A model generated the notes under the pieces. It did not search any database and was not told the origin of the DNA. It saw only the letters and a list, made by a program, of their open reading frames with translations. Positions 15,408-22,577 of a DNA stretch of 27,291 nt are shown here, one piece after another. Both the position numbers and the translations under genes were made by a program. How positions within the stretch are numbered: the first letter of the stretch is position 1; each line of letters starts with the position of its first letter. Source of the stretch: a virus. The stretch covers positions 1 through 27,291 of the IMG/VR virus record IMGVR_UViG_3300004461_000089; one strand, written 5' to 3'.

Positions 15408-16913
15408 ATGACCGAAAAAAAACAAACCGCACAGAGCCTAAACATCAGAGCCGCTAAAGCAATTGCCGACACAGTTCGGTCAACGCTTGGACCAGCGGGG
15501 ATGGACAAAATGATGGTTGATGGAGGTGGAAATGTCATCGTGACAAACGATGGTGCCACAATCCTACAACAACTTGACATCACCCACCCCGGTGCGAAGA
15601 TGATTGTTGAAGCCGCAAACACGCAAGAAACCATGTGTTATGATGGTACAACGACTACGACAATTCTGGCCGGTGAACTACTGGCCAATACACAAGAACT
15701 GTTCAACAAAGGACTGCACCCAAATGTAGTCTGCAAAGGGTATCGTCAAGCCGCCAAGTGGGCAGTGGAACACATCAACGGCATCACCGTCAAAGACATT
15801 GAGCCATACCTACGACAAGTGGCTAAGACTGCTATCACCGGTAAAGCACTGGAAAGCAACGAATTGCAAGTCAGTGCCCTGTGCGTCAAAGCAGTCAACC
15901 GTGCCAAGGGTGACATCAAGCGCATCAGCGTCGTGTGTCAGCCGGGTGGCTCACTGGAAGATTCGTACTGCTTCTCTGGCAAAATCTTGAATCAGACCTT
16001 TATGATGTCAAGCATGGAGAACGAGCCTACACCACAGGTAGTCCTCATCAATTCTGGACTTTCCAAGCAAGAGGACAGCGTACAAGTCAATGTGTCGAAT
16101 GTTGGTGATTACAAGTCCTATCAGGAATACGCCAACAAGGACATCTGGCAAGACAAGGTGGAAAAAATCGTCGACATGCTACCGAAAGGTGGAGTTGTCT
16201 TCTGTCGTGATTCGGTCAACGAACTGGTTGCGGCCTTGCTTTCCAAGAACAAAATCAGTGTTGCTCAGAGAGTCCCTCCGAGTGACATGGAGGCTATGGC
16301 TATCCTGCTCGGCACAACAGTGGCTCACTCAGTCGAAGACTTGAATGGCTCTGACCCAGCAGGCAAGGTGCTTCAATTCACCATGGGCGACATGCAATAC
16401 ATCAGCGTCGAGGATGTCCATGGTAATGAAAACAGCGTCACTACCTTGGTCCTACGAGGAGCCACTCGTCAAACACTCGACGAAACAGAACGAGGCTTTG
16501 ACGATGCGTTGGGCGTAGTCTGCCTTGCTTTCAACAGCGAGTGTATCGTCAGAGGAGGAGGTTCGTCTTACATGAACGCCGCCCTCAACCTGCGCTCTCG
16601 TGCCGCCGAAATCGGAGGTCGAGCACAGATGGCCATCGAAGCCTTCGCCAACGCCTTGGAGAGCATTCCTGCTACCATTGCGCAGAATGCAGGTCATGAC
16701 CCGTTGGACATTATTCTTGAGTTGAGGAACGAACACCTTCAAGGCAACTTTGATTACGGCCCTGATATTTACAACGGCGGTACAATCTCAATGGGAGCGG
16801 CGAATGTATGGGAACCGTACGAACTTGTGAAGCAGGCTATTCAGTCAGCAAGCGAGGTCAGCATTAGCATCCTACGCATCGATGACATCATTGGACGGAA
16901 GTCTGAGGATTGA
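15408..16913 (+). CDS. Group II chaperonin (thermosome) subunit
   Basis: This 501-aa protein is a CCT/thermosome subunit, slightly shorter than cellular ones (about 540-550) because both termini are trimmed. Signatures are NIRAAKAIADTVRSTLGPAG (12-31), VTNDGATIL (45-53), DGTTT (79-83, with Tyr instead of Gly before the Asp), FDDAL (364-368, which holds the ATP-hydrolysis Asp) and RGGGSS (382-387, usually GGGA). The C-terminal SILRIDDIIG matches the thermosome end, but the Gly/Met-rich tail is absent. Thermosomes fold proteins in a closed double ring; a viral copy may assist capsid or replisome assembly or join the host ring. AGAGAGG (15394-15400) precedes ATG 15408. The gene ends inside the convergent HExxH gene. 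Confidence 0.96.
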   Translation: MTEKKQTAQSLNIRAAKAIADTVRSTLGPAGMDKMMVDGGGNVIVTNDGATILQQLDITHPGAKMIVEAANTQETMCYDGTTTTTILAGELLANTQELFNKGLHPNVVCKGYRQAAKWAVEHINGITVKDIEPYLRQVAKTAITGKALESNELQVSALCVKAVNRAKGDIKRISVVCQPGGSLEDSYCFSGKILNQTFMMSSMENEPTPQVVLINSGLSKQEDSVQVNVSNVGDYKSYQEYANKDIWQDKVEKIVDMLPKGGVVFCRDSVNELVAALLSKNKISVAQRVPPSDMEAMAILLGTTVAHSVEDLNGSDPAGKVLQFTMGDMQYISVEDVHGNENSVTTLVLRGATRQTLDETERGFDDALGVVCLAFNSECIVRGGGSSYMNAALNLRSRAAEIGGRAQMAIEAFANALESIPATIAQNAGHDPLDIILELRNEHLQGNFDYGPDIYNGGTISMGAANVWEPYELVKQAIQSASEVSISILRIDDIIGRKSED

Positions 16914-17961
16914 CATCCCCCGCCGCTTGTTGCTCTTGGAGCATTTGTTCGTAGCGCACTTGGTCTTCCGATGGTCCGCCCACATGTAATTCTGGTAAAT
17001 CGCTTCTGAGTTCAGGGTCTGGGTGGTAAAATTCAGCCCCTTGATAAATACGGTCGCCCATTATTCTAAACCTTTCTTCGGCAGTCATGAAACCAGTTGG
17101 ACTACTGCTGTCAGGTGTTAGGCTGTAAGCGCCGAATTCGTGACCTATTGACCGCAAGGGGCGATAAGACCCTTCTGCTTGTTCAACATCCAAATCTGTG
17201 AAGGTTTCAGGGTATTCTTCATCGCCATAAGGGTCTACATCTACACCTCCTCTTACCAAGACATCATATGCGGTCTTTGGTTTTAAGTAGCGTGGGTGGG
17301 TAGGGTTCAAAAGTTTTAGTGGGGGGTATTGTTCGGCCAATCGTTCGATGTTCTCTTGCTGTTCTCGCTTCAACGCTTCGATGTTAGTTTGCTGTTTCGC
17401 CCATTCTTCAATTTCATCATTGATGAGCCTATGTGTATGTTCATGAGCACCGATGCTGTATATTGCCTCAGCACCCTTGTCAAAGTCCTCCTCAGATGCC
17501 TGTTCGCCCATGAGGTTGCCTATATCGTCGTTCAATTTCACACCAACATAAGAACCATCTTCGTGCAATCGTGGTACTGAGCCTCCTCGATGGTACCTTC
17601 CGAATTTATCATTTTGGGGCCGAGGGAAATTAGGAGTGTCTGCCGGTCCTTTCTCGTGAGGTAAATCTGAATTGAACGGTAGCGTTTCCATTGAATGCAT
17701 AACTTGTTCGTTGGTCACTGGCTCACCTGAAAATGCTTCTAAAAGGCGTCTTGTGGTTTCTTCATCCCCCACATTATGATTCAATTCTGGGAAATCAGCG
17801 ACTCTTCTTCTGGCATGCATTAGATGTCGTGCGTACATTTCAGTGGCGTATTCGTCGTTGTCAATAGCATCTTTGGGTAAATGGTGCCCACCAGCGTCCG
17901 TATCCCCCATGTGAAAATCCAATTTGAGGATTGACCAAGCAACATCAAGTGGCCTGACCAT
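16888..17961 (-). CDS. Putative zinc metallopeptidase-like protein (HExxH)
   Basis: This 357-aa protein has no family I can name. Residues 171-178 read GAHEHTHR, giving the zincin motif H173-E174-x-x-H177 within a helix-like segment, with HEFGAY (274-279) about 100 residues later as a possible further ligand region. The N-terminus VRPLDVAWSILKLD carries a short D-x-A-W-x-(I/V)-L-K tag also present in the basic protein at 22251-22577. The rest is acidic and rich in Pro and His. It is the last gene of the minus operon after the HMG-CoA lyase and overlaps the thermosome 3' end by 26 nt. A structural-protein role or a maturation protease are both possible; catalysis is unproven. Confidence 0.6.
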   Translation of the reverse strand: MVRPLDVAWSILKLDFHMGDTDAGGHHLPKDAIDNDEYATEMYARHLMHARRRVADFPELNHNVGDEETTRRLLEAFSGEPVTNEQVMHSMETLPFNSDLPHEKGPADTPNFPRPQNDKFGRYHRGGSVPRLHEDGSYVGVKLNDDIGNLMGEQASEEDFDKGAEAIYSIGAHEHTHRLINDEIEEWAKQQTNIEALKREQQENIERLAEQYPPLKLLNPTHPRYLKPKTAYDVLVRGGVDVDPYGDEEYPETFTDLDVEQAEGSYRPLRSIGHEFGAYSLTPDSSSPTGFMTAEERFRIMGDRIYQGAEFYHPDPELRSDLPELHVGGPSEDQVRYEQMLQEQQAAGDVNPQTSVQ

Positions 17962-17976
17962 GTACAGGCGTAGCCC

Positions 17977-18816
17977 TCAATGAGTAATCAAATTATCCTC
18001 TTGGCTTTTGAGAATGTCCTTCACGACATCCAGAGCAGGGCGTAGGTCGGCTTCCTTGATGCCGCAGTTGAATCCCCACACATTGAGATGCCGCACCAAG
18101 GATTCGGTCGATAGATTAGCCCCACTGCCGTCAGCAAAGGGACAGCCACCAAGACCACCTATGCTTGAGTCGAACTGTTTGATACCGTTCATCAGGCCGC
18201 TTCTAACAAGACTGAGGGCCCTCGATTCGTCGCCCTTGTGGTGCAAGTGAAGAGCAGGAGCCAAGCCCTCATCTTGAGCCATTTCAGCCCACAGTGCCAC
18301 TTCTGGACGGGTGCCACAGCCTATTGTGTCAGAAAAAACAACAGTCGTTCCAAACATCTTAGCGTCCCGTAAGCACAGCCGCATCATTTGCGGCGAAATC
18401 TCGCCACTATGAGGCGAGCCAAATGCCATAGAAAGGTACACTCGTACTTTCTCCTTGGGTACCTTGTCCATGAATGTCTTGTACATCAGAACAATCTCTG
18501 AGCGAGTCTTGCCCATGTTCTGGATATTGAAGGTTTCACATGGGCTGAACACTATGTTGATTTTGTCTATGCCTGTCTGTTGTGCACGGAGGAAGCCCCG
18601 CTTGTTCATGACAAGCCCAGCCCCTTTGGTGTACACGGCCTCTGCGTCAGCCATCTGTGGCAGAACCTTTGGATTAGCGAATGAAACTTCTTCGATGTCT
18701 TTGATGCCAGAAGCGTACAGTTGCTTTATCAGAAGCCTTTTTTTTTCGGTGCTGACCACAGTGCCCAGAGCCTGCAATCCGTCCCTTGGTCCGACTTCAT
18801 AGACACTGATGTTCAT
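17977..18816 (-). CDS. 3-hydroxy-3-methylglutaryl-CoA lyase homologue (auxiliary metabolic gene)
   Basis: This 279-aa TIM-barrel protein closely follows HMG-CoA lyases (about 300 aa). The start is ATG 18816, not the GTG at 18846, because it overlaps the upstream small gene as ATGA and has GAAGGG before it. Conserved elements are YEVGPRDGLQ (6-15; catalytic R11 and D12), IEEVSFANPKVLPQMADA (41-58), FGSPHSGEISP (132-142), SDTIGCGT (162-169), ALHLHHKGD (188-196; H190 and H192 at the metal-binding His positions), FDSSIGGLGGCPFADG (215-230; the flexible-loop C225) and GANLSTESL (232-240; N234). The enzyme cleaves HMG-CoA to acetoacetate and acetyl-CoA. All main catalytic positions look intact. Related Claisen-type lyases are possible. 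It lies between viral genes on the same strand, so it is viral cargo and not flanking host DNA. Confidence 0.9.
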   Translation of the reverse strand: MNISVYEVGPRDGLQALGTVVSTEKKRLLIKQLYASGIKDIEEVSFANPKVLPQMADAEAVYTKGAGLVMNKRGFLRAQQTGIDKINIVFSPCETFNIQNMGKTRSEIVLMYKTFMDKVPKEKVRVYLSMAFGSPHSGEISPQMMRLCLRDAKMFGTTVVFSDTIGCGTRPEVALWAEMAQDEGLAPALHLHHKGDESRALSLVRSGLMNGIKQFDSSIGGLGGCPFADGSGANLSTESLVRHLNVWGFNCGIKEADLRPALDVVKDILKSQEDNLITH

Positions 18817-18968
18817 TGCTGACCCTTCCGCAAACCGTCCATGCACATTTCCTGCAATTCAGCAGGGTCAGTGAAGAATACGACATCAGAGCCTAAGTCT
18901 TTGGTGACATACCAAGTGAACAAAAATCCGCAGATAAAACTCAAGATAAAAAACAGCCAAAGACCCAT
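18813..18968 (-). CDS. 51-aa single-pass membrane microprotein
   Basis: This frame gives a 51-aa product starting MGLWLFFILSFICGFLFTWY and ending LRKGQQ. Residues 3-22 form an obvious transmembrane helix, followed by a soluble tail with acidic and Met/Cys residues. The stop overlaps the HMG-CoA lyase start as ATGA, so the two are probably translationally coupled. A TATA-like element centred about 26 nt before the ATG would give a leaderless transcript. Function is unknown; it could be a membrane anchor, a lysis-related peptide or a partner of the enzyme. Confidence 0.6.
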   Translation of the reverse strand: MGLWLFFILSFICGFLFTWYVTKDLGSDVVFFTDPAELQEMCMDGLRKGQQ

Positions 18969-18988
18969 GTGCAAGGACAGCGCGGTGC

Positions 18989-18998
18989 AAAAATTAAA
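18989..18998. promoter_or_regulatory. Candidate bidirectional TATA element between divergent small genes
   Basis: AAAAATTAAA (read TTTAATTTTT on the minus strand) lies about 26 nt from the minus-strand ATG at 18968 and about 28 nt from the plus-strand ATG at 19022, the archaeal TATA-to-start spacing in both directions. A purine-rich GGAAGG directly precedes it on the minus strand, as a BRE would, so the minus direction looks stronger. It separates the operon with the HMG-CoA lyase from the structural operon. Confidence 0.5.
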
Positions 18999-19021
18999 CC
19001 TTCCGGTAGTATCGCTCTACT

Positions 19022-19120
19022 ATGCCCCGTTCCGACAAGGTCTTACTCCCACTCGCACTGTTGCTTATCGTAGGCTGGGCCATCGGTCTGGTTATGCATC
19101 ACGCATGGCTTGGGAAATAA
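19022..19120 (+). CDS. Possible 32-aa membrane microprotein (divergent)
   Basis: The plus-strand frame encodes MPRSDKVLLPLALLLIVG, then WAIGLVMHHAWLGK. Residues 7-25 form a hydrophobic helix with a basic-flanked start. It lies on the opposite strand to its neighbours and its last 29 nt overlap the 3' end of the zinc-ribbon gene on the minus strand. It has no ribosome site but is placed correctly for a leaderless start from the TATA element at 18989-18998. The short length leaves real doubt. Confidence 0.35.
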   Translation: MPRSDKVLLPLALLLIVGWAIGLVMHHAWLGK

Positions 19121-19355
19121 GCATACGAGATAGTGCTCCGTAGCGTTTGGCCTTCAACCGCTTCTTTGATTTCTTAGCCGACTCCTTCTGCCCTAAAGGA
19201 CCGAAGCCTCCGTGCTTGCGGGCGTAGCCACACTGAGGACATTCGTGATACACCACATGCTTACCATTAGCGTACCGTCCGCTAACGGACAAAGGCAAGG
19301 CTGTTGTGCCACAGCACTCACAGGTCTGCATCAAAGATTTGACAAGAGCACCCAT
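19092..19355 (-). CDS. Basic zinc-ribbon protein
   Basis: This 87-aa protein starts at ATG 19355, which shares a base with the upstream stop (TGATG). CECC (residues 12-15) and CPQC (39-42) flank a beta-hairpin with aromatic residues, a typical zinc ribbon. The C-terminal half is strongly basic (KESAKKSKKRLKAKR), suggesting nucleic-acid binding. It is the last gene of the structural operon, so it may be a late regulator or a virion-associated DNA-binding protein. No family is recognised. Confidence 0.7.
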   Translation of the reverse strand: MGALVKSLMQTCECCGTTALPLSVSGRYANGKHVVYHECPQCGYARKHGGFGPLGQKESAKKSKKRLKAKRYGALSRMLISQAMRDA

Positions 19356-20485
19356 CAACTCACCGTGTGCAGGTCTAACTTAGCCCACGCTGAACCAGTG
19401 TACACGAACTTAGCATACTGGTTGATGGTCACATTTTGATTGAGTGTTCCTGAATCAAAGTGTAAGTTGTGTGAGCCAGCCGCATGATACACCTCAACGG
19501 TATGGCCGTGTGGGAATGTACCTGTTGGATTGAGTGTGATTGCGGCCCCTGTTGTAATAATCCAAATGTTTGGTCCTGTGACGGTGACTGACTGGTTAGA
19601 ACTGGTTGTTAGAACCTTGACTTCATTTGGAGCCAACCGCCATGTGGCACGGGCAGAACTACCACCAATGCTACGCACGGCGCTGTACATGAGCACAGAA
19701 TGTCCATCAGGACTATGCGTCTGCCACATACCTCCGAAGGGCGAAGCGCCAAACCCACCTGCTGATGGTGATGAATAGATGCCATCGATGTCGGCACTGT
19801 CATCAAACGCATTGGAAGCCGTGACATTGCCAGCGGCTCCCTTTGTCATGTGGTGCAGGTACAAAGGACTTGGGCGAATGAAAGTACGCTTATCGTACAC
19901 TGTTGGCGTGTTAAGCGAGGCAGTCAATGCACCTCCAGCAGATACCTCGTAAAGGAGGATTGCCAATACGGTTGTCTTCCTATTGTTTGGACCGGGAAGA
20001 TTGAGGAAAGTAGTGGGCACTTGAGGTGTTTCGCTGGCCGTGTCGGCAAGCGTACCAAACTCATACTTAATGTTCGCCTTACCGCTGTCTGCCGCCACAT
20101 AGATAACGCAGTAGGCTTTTTTTGCCACCGAGGCATGAGGGGAAGGAAGGCTACCAGAGTGGTTGCTGGTTGTACCGATAGTGGTGGCCGTAGTGGTTGC
20201 ACCCGGTCCACCTGCAAATTGGTACACAATGCCGTCAAGAACAGCGTAGCCTCCTGATACTGTAAGTCCACCACTTGAGCCAACAGCCACATGGCCCTCT
20301 GTTCCACTGCCCGTAGCGTTCCTCGTGCCACCATAGCCACCGTCAGCCACTCTGAGAATACCGTTGCCATGTAGGGCCTCGTATGGGTTGGTAAGGGAAG
20401 GACTTGTCAACCCGTCACCGTCACGAAGACCTGTGGCACCGCTAAATCCTGTTGCGCTCGTATGTCCTGCTAATGGATTACTCAT
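19355..20485 (-). CDS. Probable virion appendage (fibre-like) protein
   Basis: This 376-aa protein is rich in Gly, Ser, Thr and Ala, with low-complexity beta-type sequence. The N-terminus (SNPLAGHTSATGFSGATG) is flexible. The last 90 residues (VKVLTTSSNQSVTVTGPN..., ITLNPTGTFPHGHTVEVYHAAG, FVYTGSAWAKLDL) resemble the beta-rich tips of phage tail-fibre or baseplate-wedge proteins that end in a phrase like 'xYxGxxWxxL'. GAGGTGA lies 5 nt upstream of ATG 20485. It is in the minus structural operon between two small genes. The virion role is inferred from composition and context. Confidence 0.6.
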   Translation of the reverse strand: MSNPLAGHTSATGFSGATGLRDGDGLTSPSLTNPYEALHGNGILRVADGGYGGTRNATGSGTEGHVAVGSSGGLTVSGGYAVLDGIVYQFAGGPGATTTATTIGTTSNHSGSLPSPHASVAKKAYCVIYVAADSGKANIKYEFGTLADTASETPQVPTTFLNLPGPNNRKTTVLAILLYEVSAGGALTASLNTPTVYDKRTFIRPSPLYLHHMTKGAAGNVTASNAFDDSADIDGIYSSPSAGGFGASPFGGMWQTHSPDGHSVLMYSAVRSIGGSSARATWRLAPNEVKVLTTSSNQSVTVTGPNIWIITTGAAITLNPTGTFPHGHTVEVYHAAGSHNLHFDSGTLNQNVTINQYAKFVYTGSAWAKLDLHTVS

Positions 20486-20486
20486 T

Positions 20487-20810
20487 TTAGTTCACCTCGA
20501 TTATGGTTGCGAACCGGAGTTCGTTGTTGCTGGTCTTGCTGACCGATTGGAATGTGTACCTGAACAGCACTGTTGTGTCAGTAGCGTCAGATGGGTTCTG
20601 ATATTGAATGCATACCTCACGCAGAGGCAAAGTGAAGGCCGAAGACAATGGTAATACGGCTTCGACATAGATGGTGTGGTCGTCCACGATACGAGTCGTA
20701 GGTACGGCTGTGTAAGCAGGTCGACCTGCCCCACCATCCTCAGAAGTGGCAACTGTTCCGTCGAAACCAAACACGACCTGATTGATTCGGCTATTCAGTT
20801 GGTCAACCAA
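20487..20810 (-). CDS. Small probable structural protein, start likely frameshifted
   Basis: As read, this 107-aa frame opens only at TTG 20810, with no ribosome site. The same frame upstream encodes DIPLLTDGNRF, which looks like a genuine N-terminus. At 20845 an ATG overlaps the previous stop (ATGA) with GAGGAGAGG just upstream, exactly the coupling seen elsewhere, but its frame ends after five codons. One extra base near 20840 would join that ATG to this frame (M-T-x-P-L-L-T-D). The 1-nt loss may be an assembly error or a real mutation. The product is beta-rich (VDDHTIYVEAVLPL, VLFRYTFQSVS) and probably a virion component. Confidence 0.6.
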   Translation of the reverse strand: MVDQLNSRINQVVFGFDGTVATSEDGGAGRPAYTAVPTTRIVDDHTIYVEAVLPLSSAFTLPLREVCIQYQNPSDATDTTVLFRYTFQSVSKTSNNELRFATIIEVN

Positions 20811-20841
20811 GAATCTGTTTCCGTCTGTTAGTAATGGTATG

Positions 20842-22251
20842 TCATCCTCTCCTCGTGATTGTTTCTTGTCGCTTCGGGTTTTGAATTTTCAATAAGGCTA
20901 CCTGCTTGGCCTGCGCCTCGCTCGACTTGCCGCCAATAATACTGCGGGTACCGTGCCCAATCAAAAAGCCAGCGGAGTCAACAATCGTATTCCCAAGGTC
21001 CCATTTGGTTGAAATCTTGAACCGTGCGCTGGCTGAGAACTCCTTTGTTTCAATTTGGCGACTGTGCTCGTCCCCTATTTCACCAAGTGAAGTAATGTCC
21101 CCTTCCTGAAACCTCTGAAGTAGGTCTTCGATACCACTGTCAAGCGAACCTATTTTGAAGTCGGCCATTTTCTCAACCAAGTGGTGCCGGGCTTGCAACA
21201 CATGGTAAATACTGTCATCACCATGCGCTTGATAGCGCACTTTTTCAGCAGGCTGTAAGGAGGAAGACCTGATAACTTTGTTCAGTGTGATTGAGCCAGT
21301 TGCATTAGCGGCACTGGATAAGAAACGCTGTCCAATGGCTTTGGCGCTTGCTCGTGAAACAGCAGTGGGAGCGAATATGCCACCGGGTACTTCTATGATA
21401 CCATTCTTTTGAGCGTTAAGGTCCCCTACAACTACGGTGTTATCATCATTGTTCGCACGAACCTTACCCCTTACGGTCACGCTGTTAGGCAAACTCTTAC
21501 TCTTCGTACTGCTTTTCCCATCCGTGACCATCTGCCCTGTCAAATAATGCATTTTGTTGTTTTGAAGTTGATGTTGGTAGGACAAATTGCCAAACCTGTC
21601 ACTCACAAGGCGGTGACCGTCGTGCCTGCTCACGAAACGCATGGCTGTGACACCATCAACGCCGTTGAAGTCCTTTGCAACGAAGGTCCCACTGCCGCGA
21701 GAGCGGCTAATCTCAACTGAGTTGAGTGAACTGGTCTGATTATCGCCTATTCGGGCCGCAAGGTCGCTTGTACGAAGCCCTACACTTGCTTTTTGAGTGA
21801 TTTGTACTTCTGTACCGTCAAACCCAAGGTCGGAGAGTGATTTACCCTTCAAATTGGGCAGAATGAACCGTGTTCCCTTGGTAGCAGACTCGATTTGACT
21901 CATAGTAAGGGCCTGAGAGGCGTTATCTGCATTTACAAGCAGTGCAGGAGTCGAATCCCCTTCGCTAAGTGAGCCGTCCGAGTGAAATAGCGAACCGGTG
22001 TAGCGATGACTGTCCGTTTGCTTGTGAACCAGTTCGATTGTGTCCTCTTGCTCCACCAAGGTGTACCTACGGTCATGTGCAGGCACAAAGTCGGACTGAA
22101 CGGGCTTTGCTACCTGTCTTTTTGATGATGTTTGAGTGTACACGGCGTGTTTGACACCATTATCGACGAATCTCGGCTTACGGACCCGCTTCATCACTGC
22201 ACCTTGAGCCGCATCTGAGCGGCCGGTTGAAAGATTCTTACCCAGTGCCAT
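20842..22251 (-). CDS. Probable virion protein of unknown family
   Basis: This 469-aa protein starts at ATG 22251, which shares a base with the upstream stop (TGATG); GTG 22263 is an unlikely alternative. The N-terminal 60 residues are basic and extended (VMKRVRKPRFVDNGVKH), the centre is a string of short beta-like segments rich in Ser, Asn and Gly (about 60-300), and residues 300-400 are more helical (ASAKAIGQRFLSSAANATGS, HVLQARHHLVEKMADF). There is no recognised motif or membrane segment. The neighbours suggest a tail, baseplate or internal capsid role. Confidence 0.55.
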   Translation of the reverse strand: MALGKNLSTGRSDAAQGAVMKRVRKPRFVDNGVKHAVYTQTSSKRQVAKPVQSDFVPAHDRRYTLVEQEDTIELVHKQTDSHRYTGSLFHSDGSLSEGDSTPALLVNADNASQALTMSQIESATKGTRFILPNLKGKSLSDLGFDGTEVQITQKASVGLRTSDLAARIGDNQTSSLNSVEISRSRGSGTFVAKDFNGVDGVTAMRFVSRHDGHRLVSDRFGNLSYQHQLQNNKMHYLTGQMVTDGKSSTKSKSLPNSVTVRGKVRANNDDNTVVVGDLNAQKNGIIEVPGGIFAPTAVSRASAKAIGQRFLSSAANATGSITLNKVIRSSSLQPAEKVRYQAHGDDSIYHVLQARHHLVEKMADFKIGSLDSGIEDLLQRFQEGDITSLGEIGDEHSRQIETKEFSASARFKISTKWDLGNTIVDSAGFLIGHGTRSIIGGKSSEAQAKQVALLKIQNPKRQETITRRG

Positions 22252-22577
22252 CAGCAATTCCACCGTTTAAGGGAAGCCCCTTTTGGTGTCAACTTGCCTT
22301 TCTTACTGGTTGGTCCTTTGACACCAGTCATGCGAGCGCAGAAGGATTTTCTTCGCTTGGCAGACTTGCTACCCGCCTTCAATTTGCTGGGCTTCTTGGT
22401 GACAGGTGGTTTAAGATTAGCGCCTGTTTTGCGCTTAGCGGCGGCTCGACCTTTGGCGTTCAGCCCGCCCTTTTTGTTGTGCTTGTTAGGGTTGTACCCG
22501 TGAAACGGTTTGCTCTTCTTTTTCTTGGCGGCTTTCAATACCGCCCAAGCATGGTCCATAGCATCATCCATGTCCAT
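22251..22577 (-). CDS. Highly basic small phage-type protein (SFCARM / KRWNC family)
   Basis: This 108-aa, strongly Lys-rich protein starts at ATG 22577 (TGATG overlap with the upstream stop). Residues 1-15 carry a MDHAWAVLK tag. The body holds KKGGLNAKGRAAAKRKTG, then KAAGS-like basic linkers, SFCARMTG and the end LKRWNC. This string is characteristic of a small basic family common in marine phages, which I know as a DUF (probably DUF6321); the number is from memory. Function is unsettled; DNA binding or packaging inside the virion is plausible. Its position between two virion genes agrees. Confidence 0.75.
   Translation of the reverse strand: MDMDDAMDHAWAVLKAAKKKKSKPFHGYNPNKHNKKGGLNAKGRAAAKRKTGANLKPPVTKKPSKLKAGSKSAKRRKSFCARMTGVKGPTSKKGKLTPKGASLKRWNC

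Noticed and set aside
18738-18746. Run of nine T (A9 on the coding strand) as a programmed slippage site in the HMG-CoA lyase gene
   Set aside because: The reading frame is intact across it and encodes Glu-Lys-Lys-Arg at a normal position; no alternative product is suggested.
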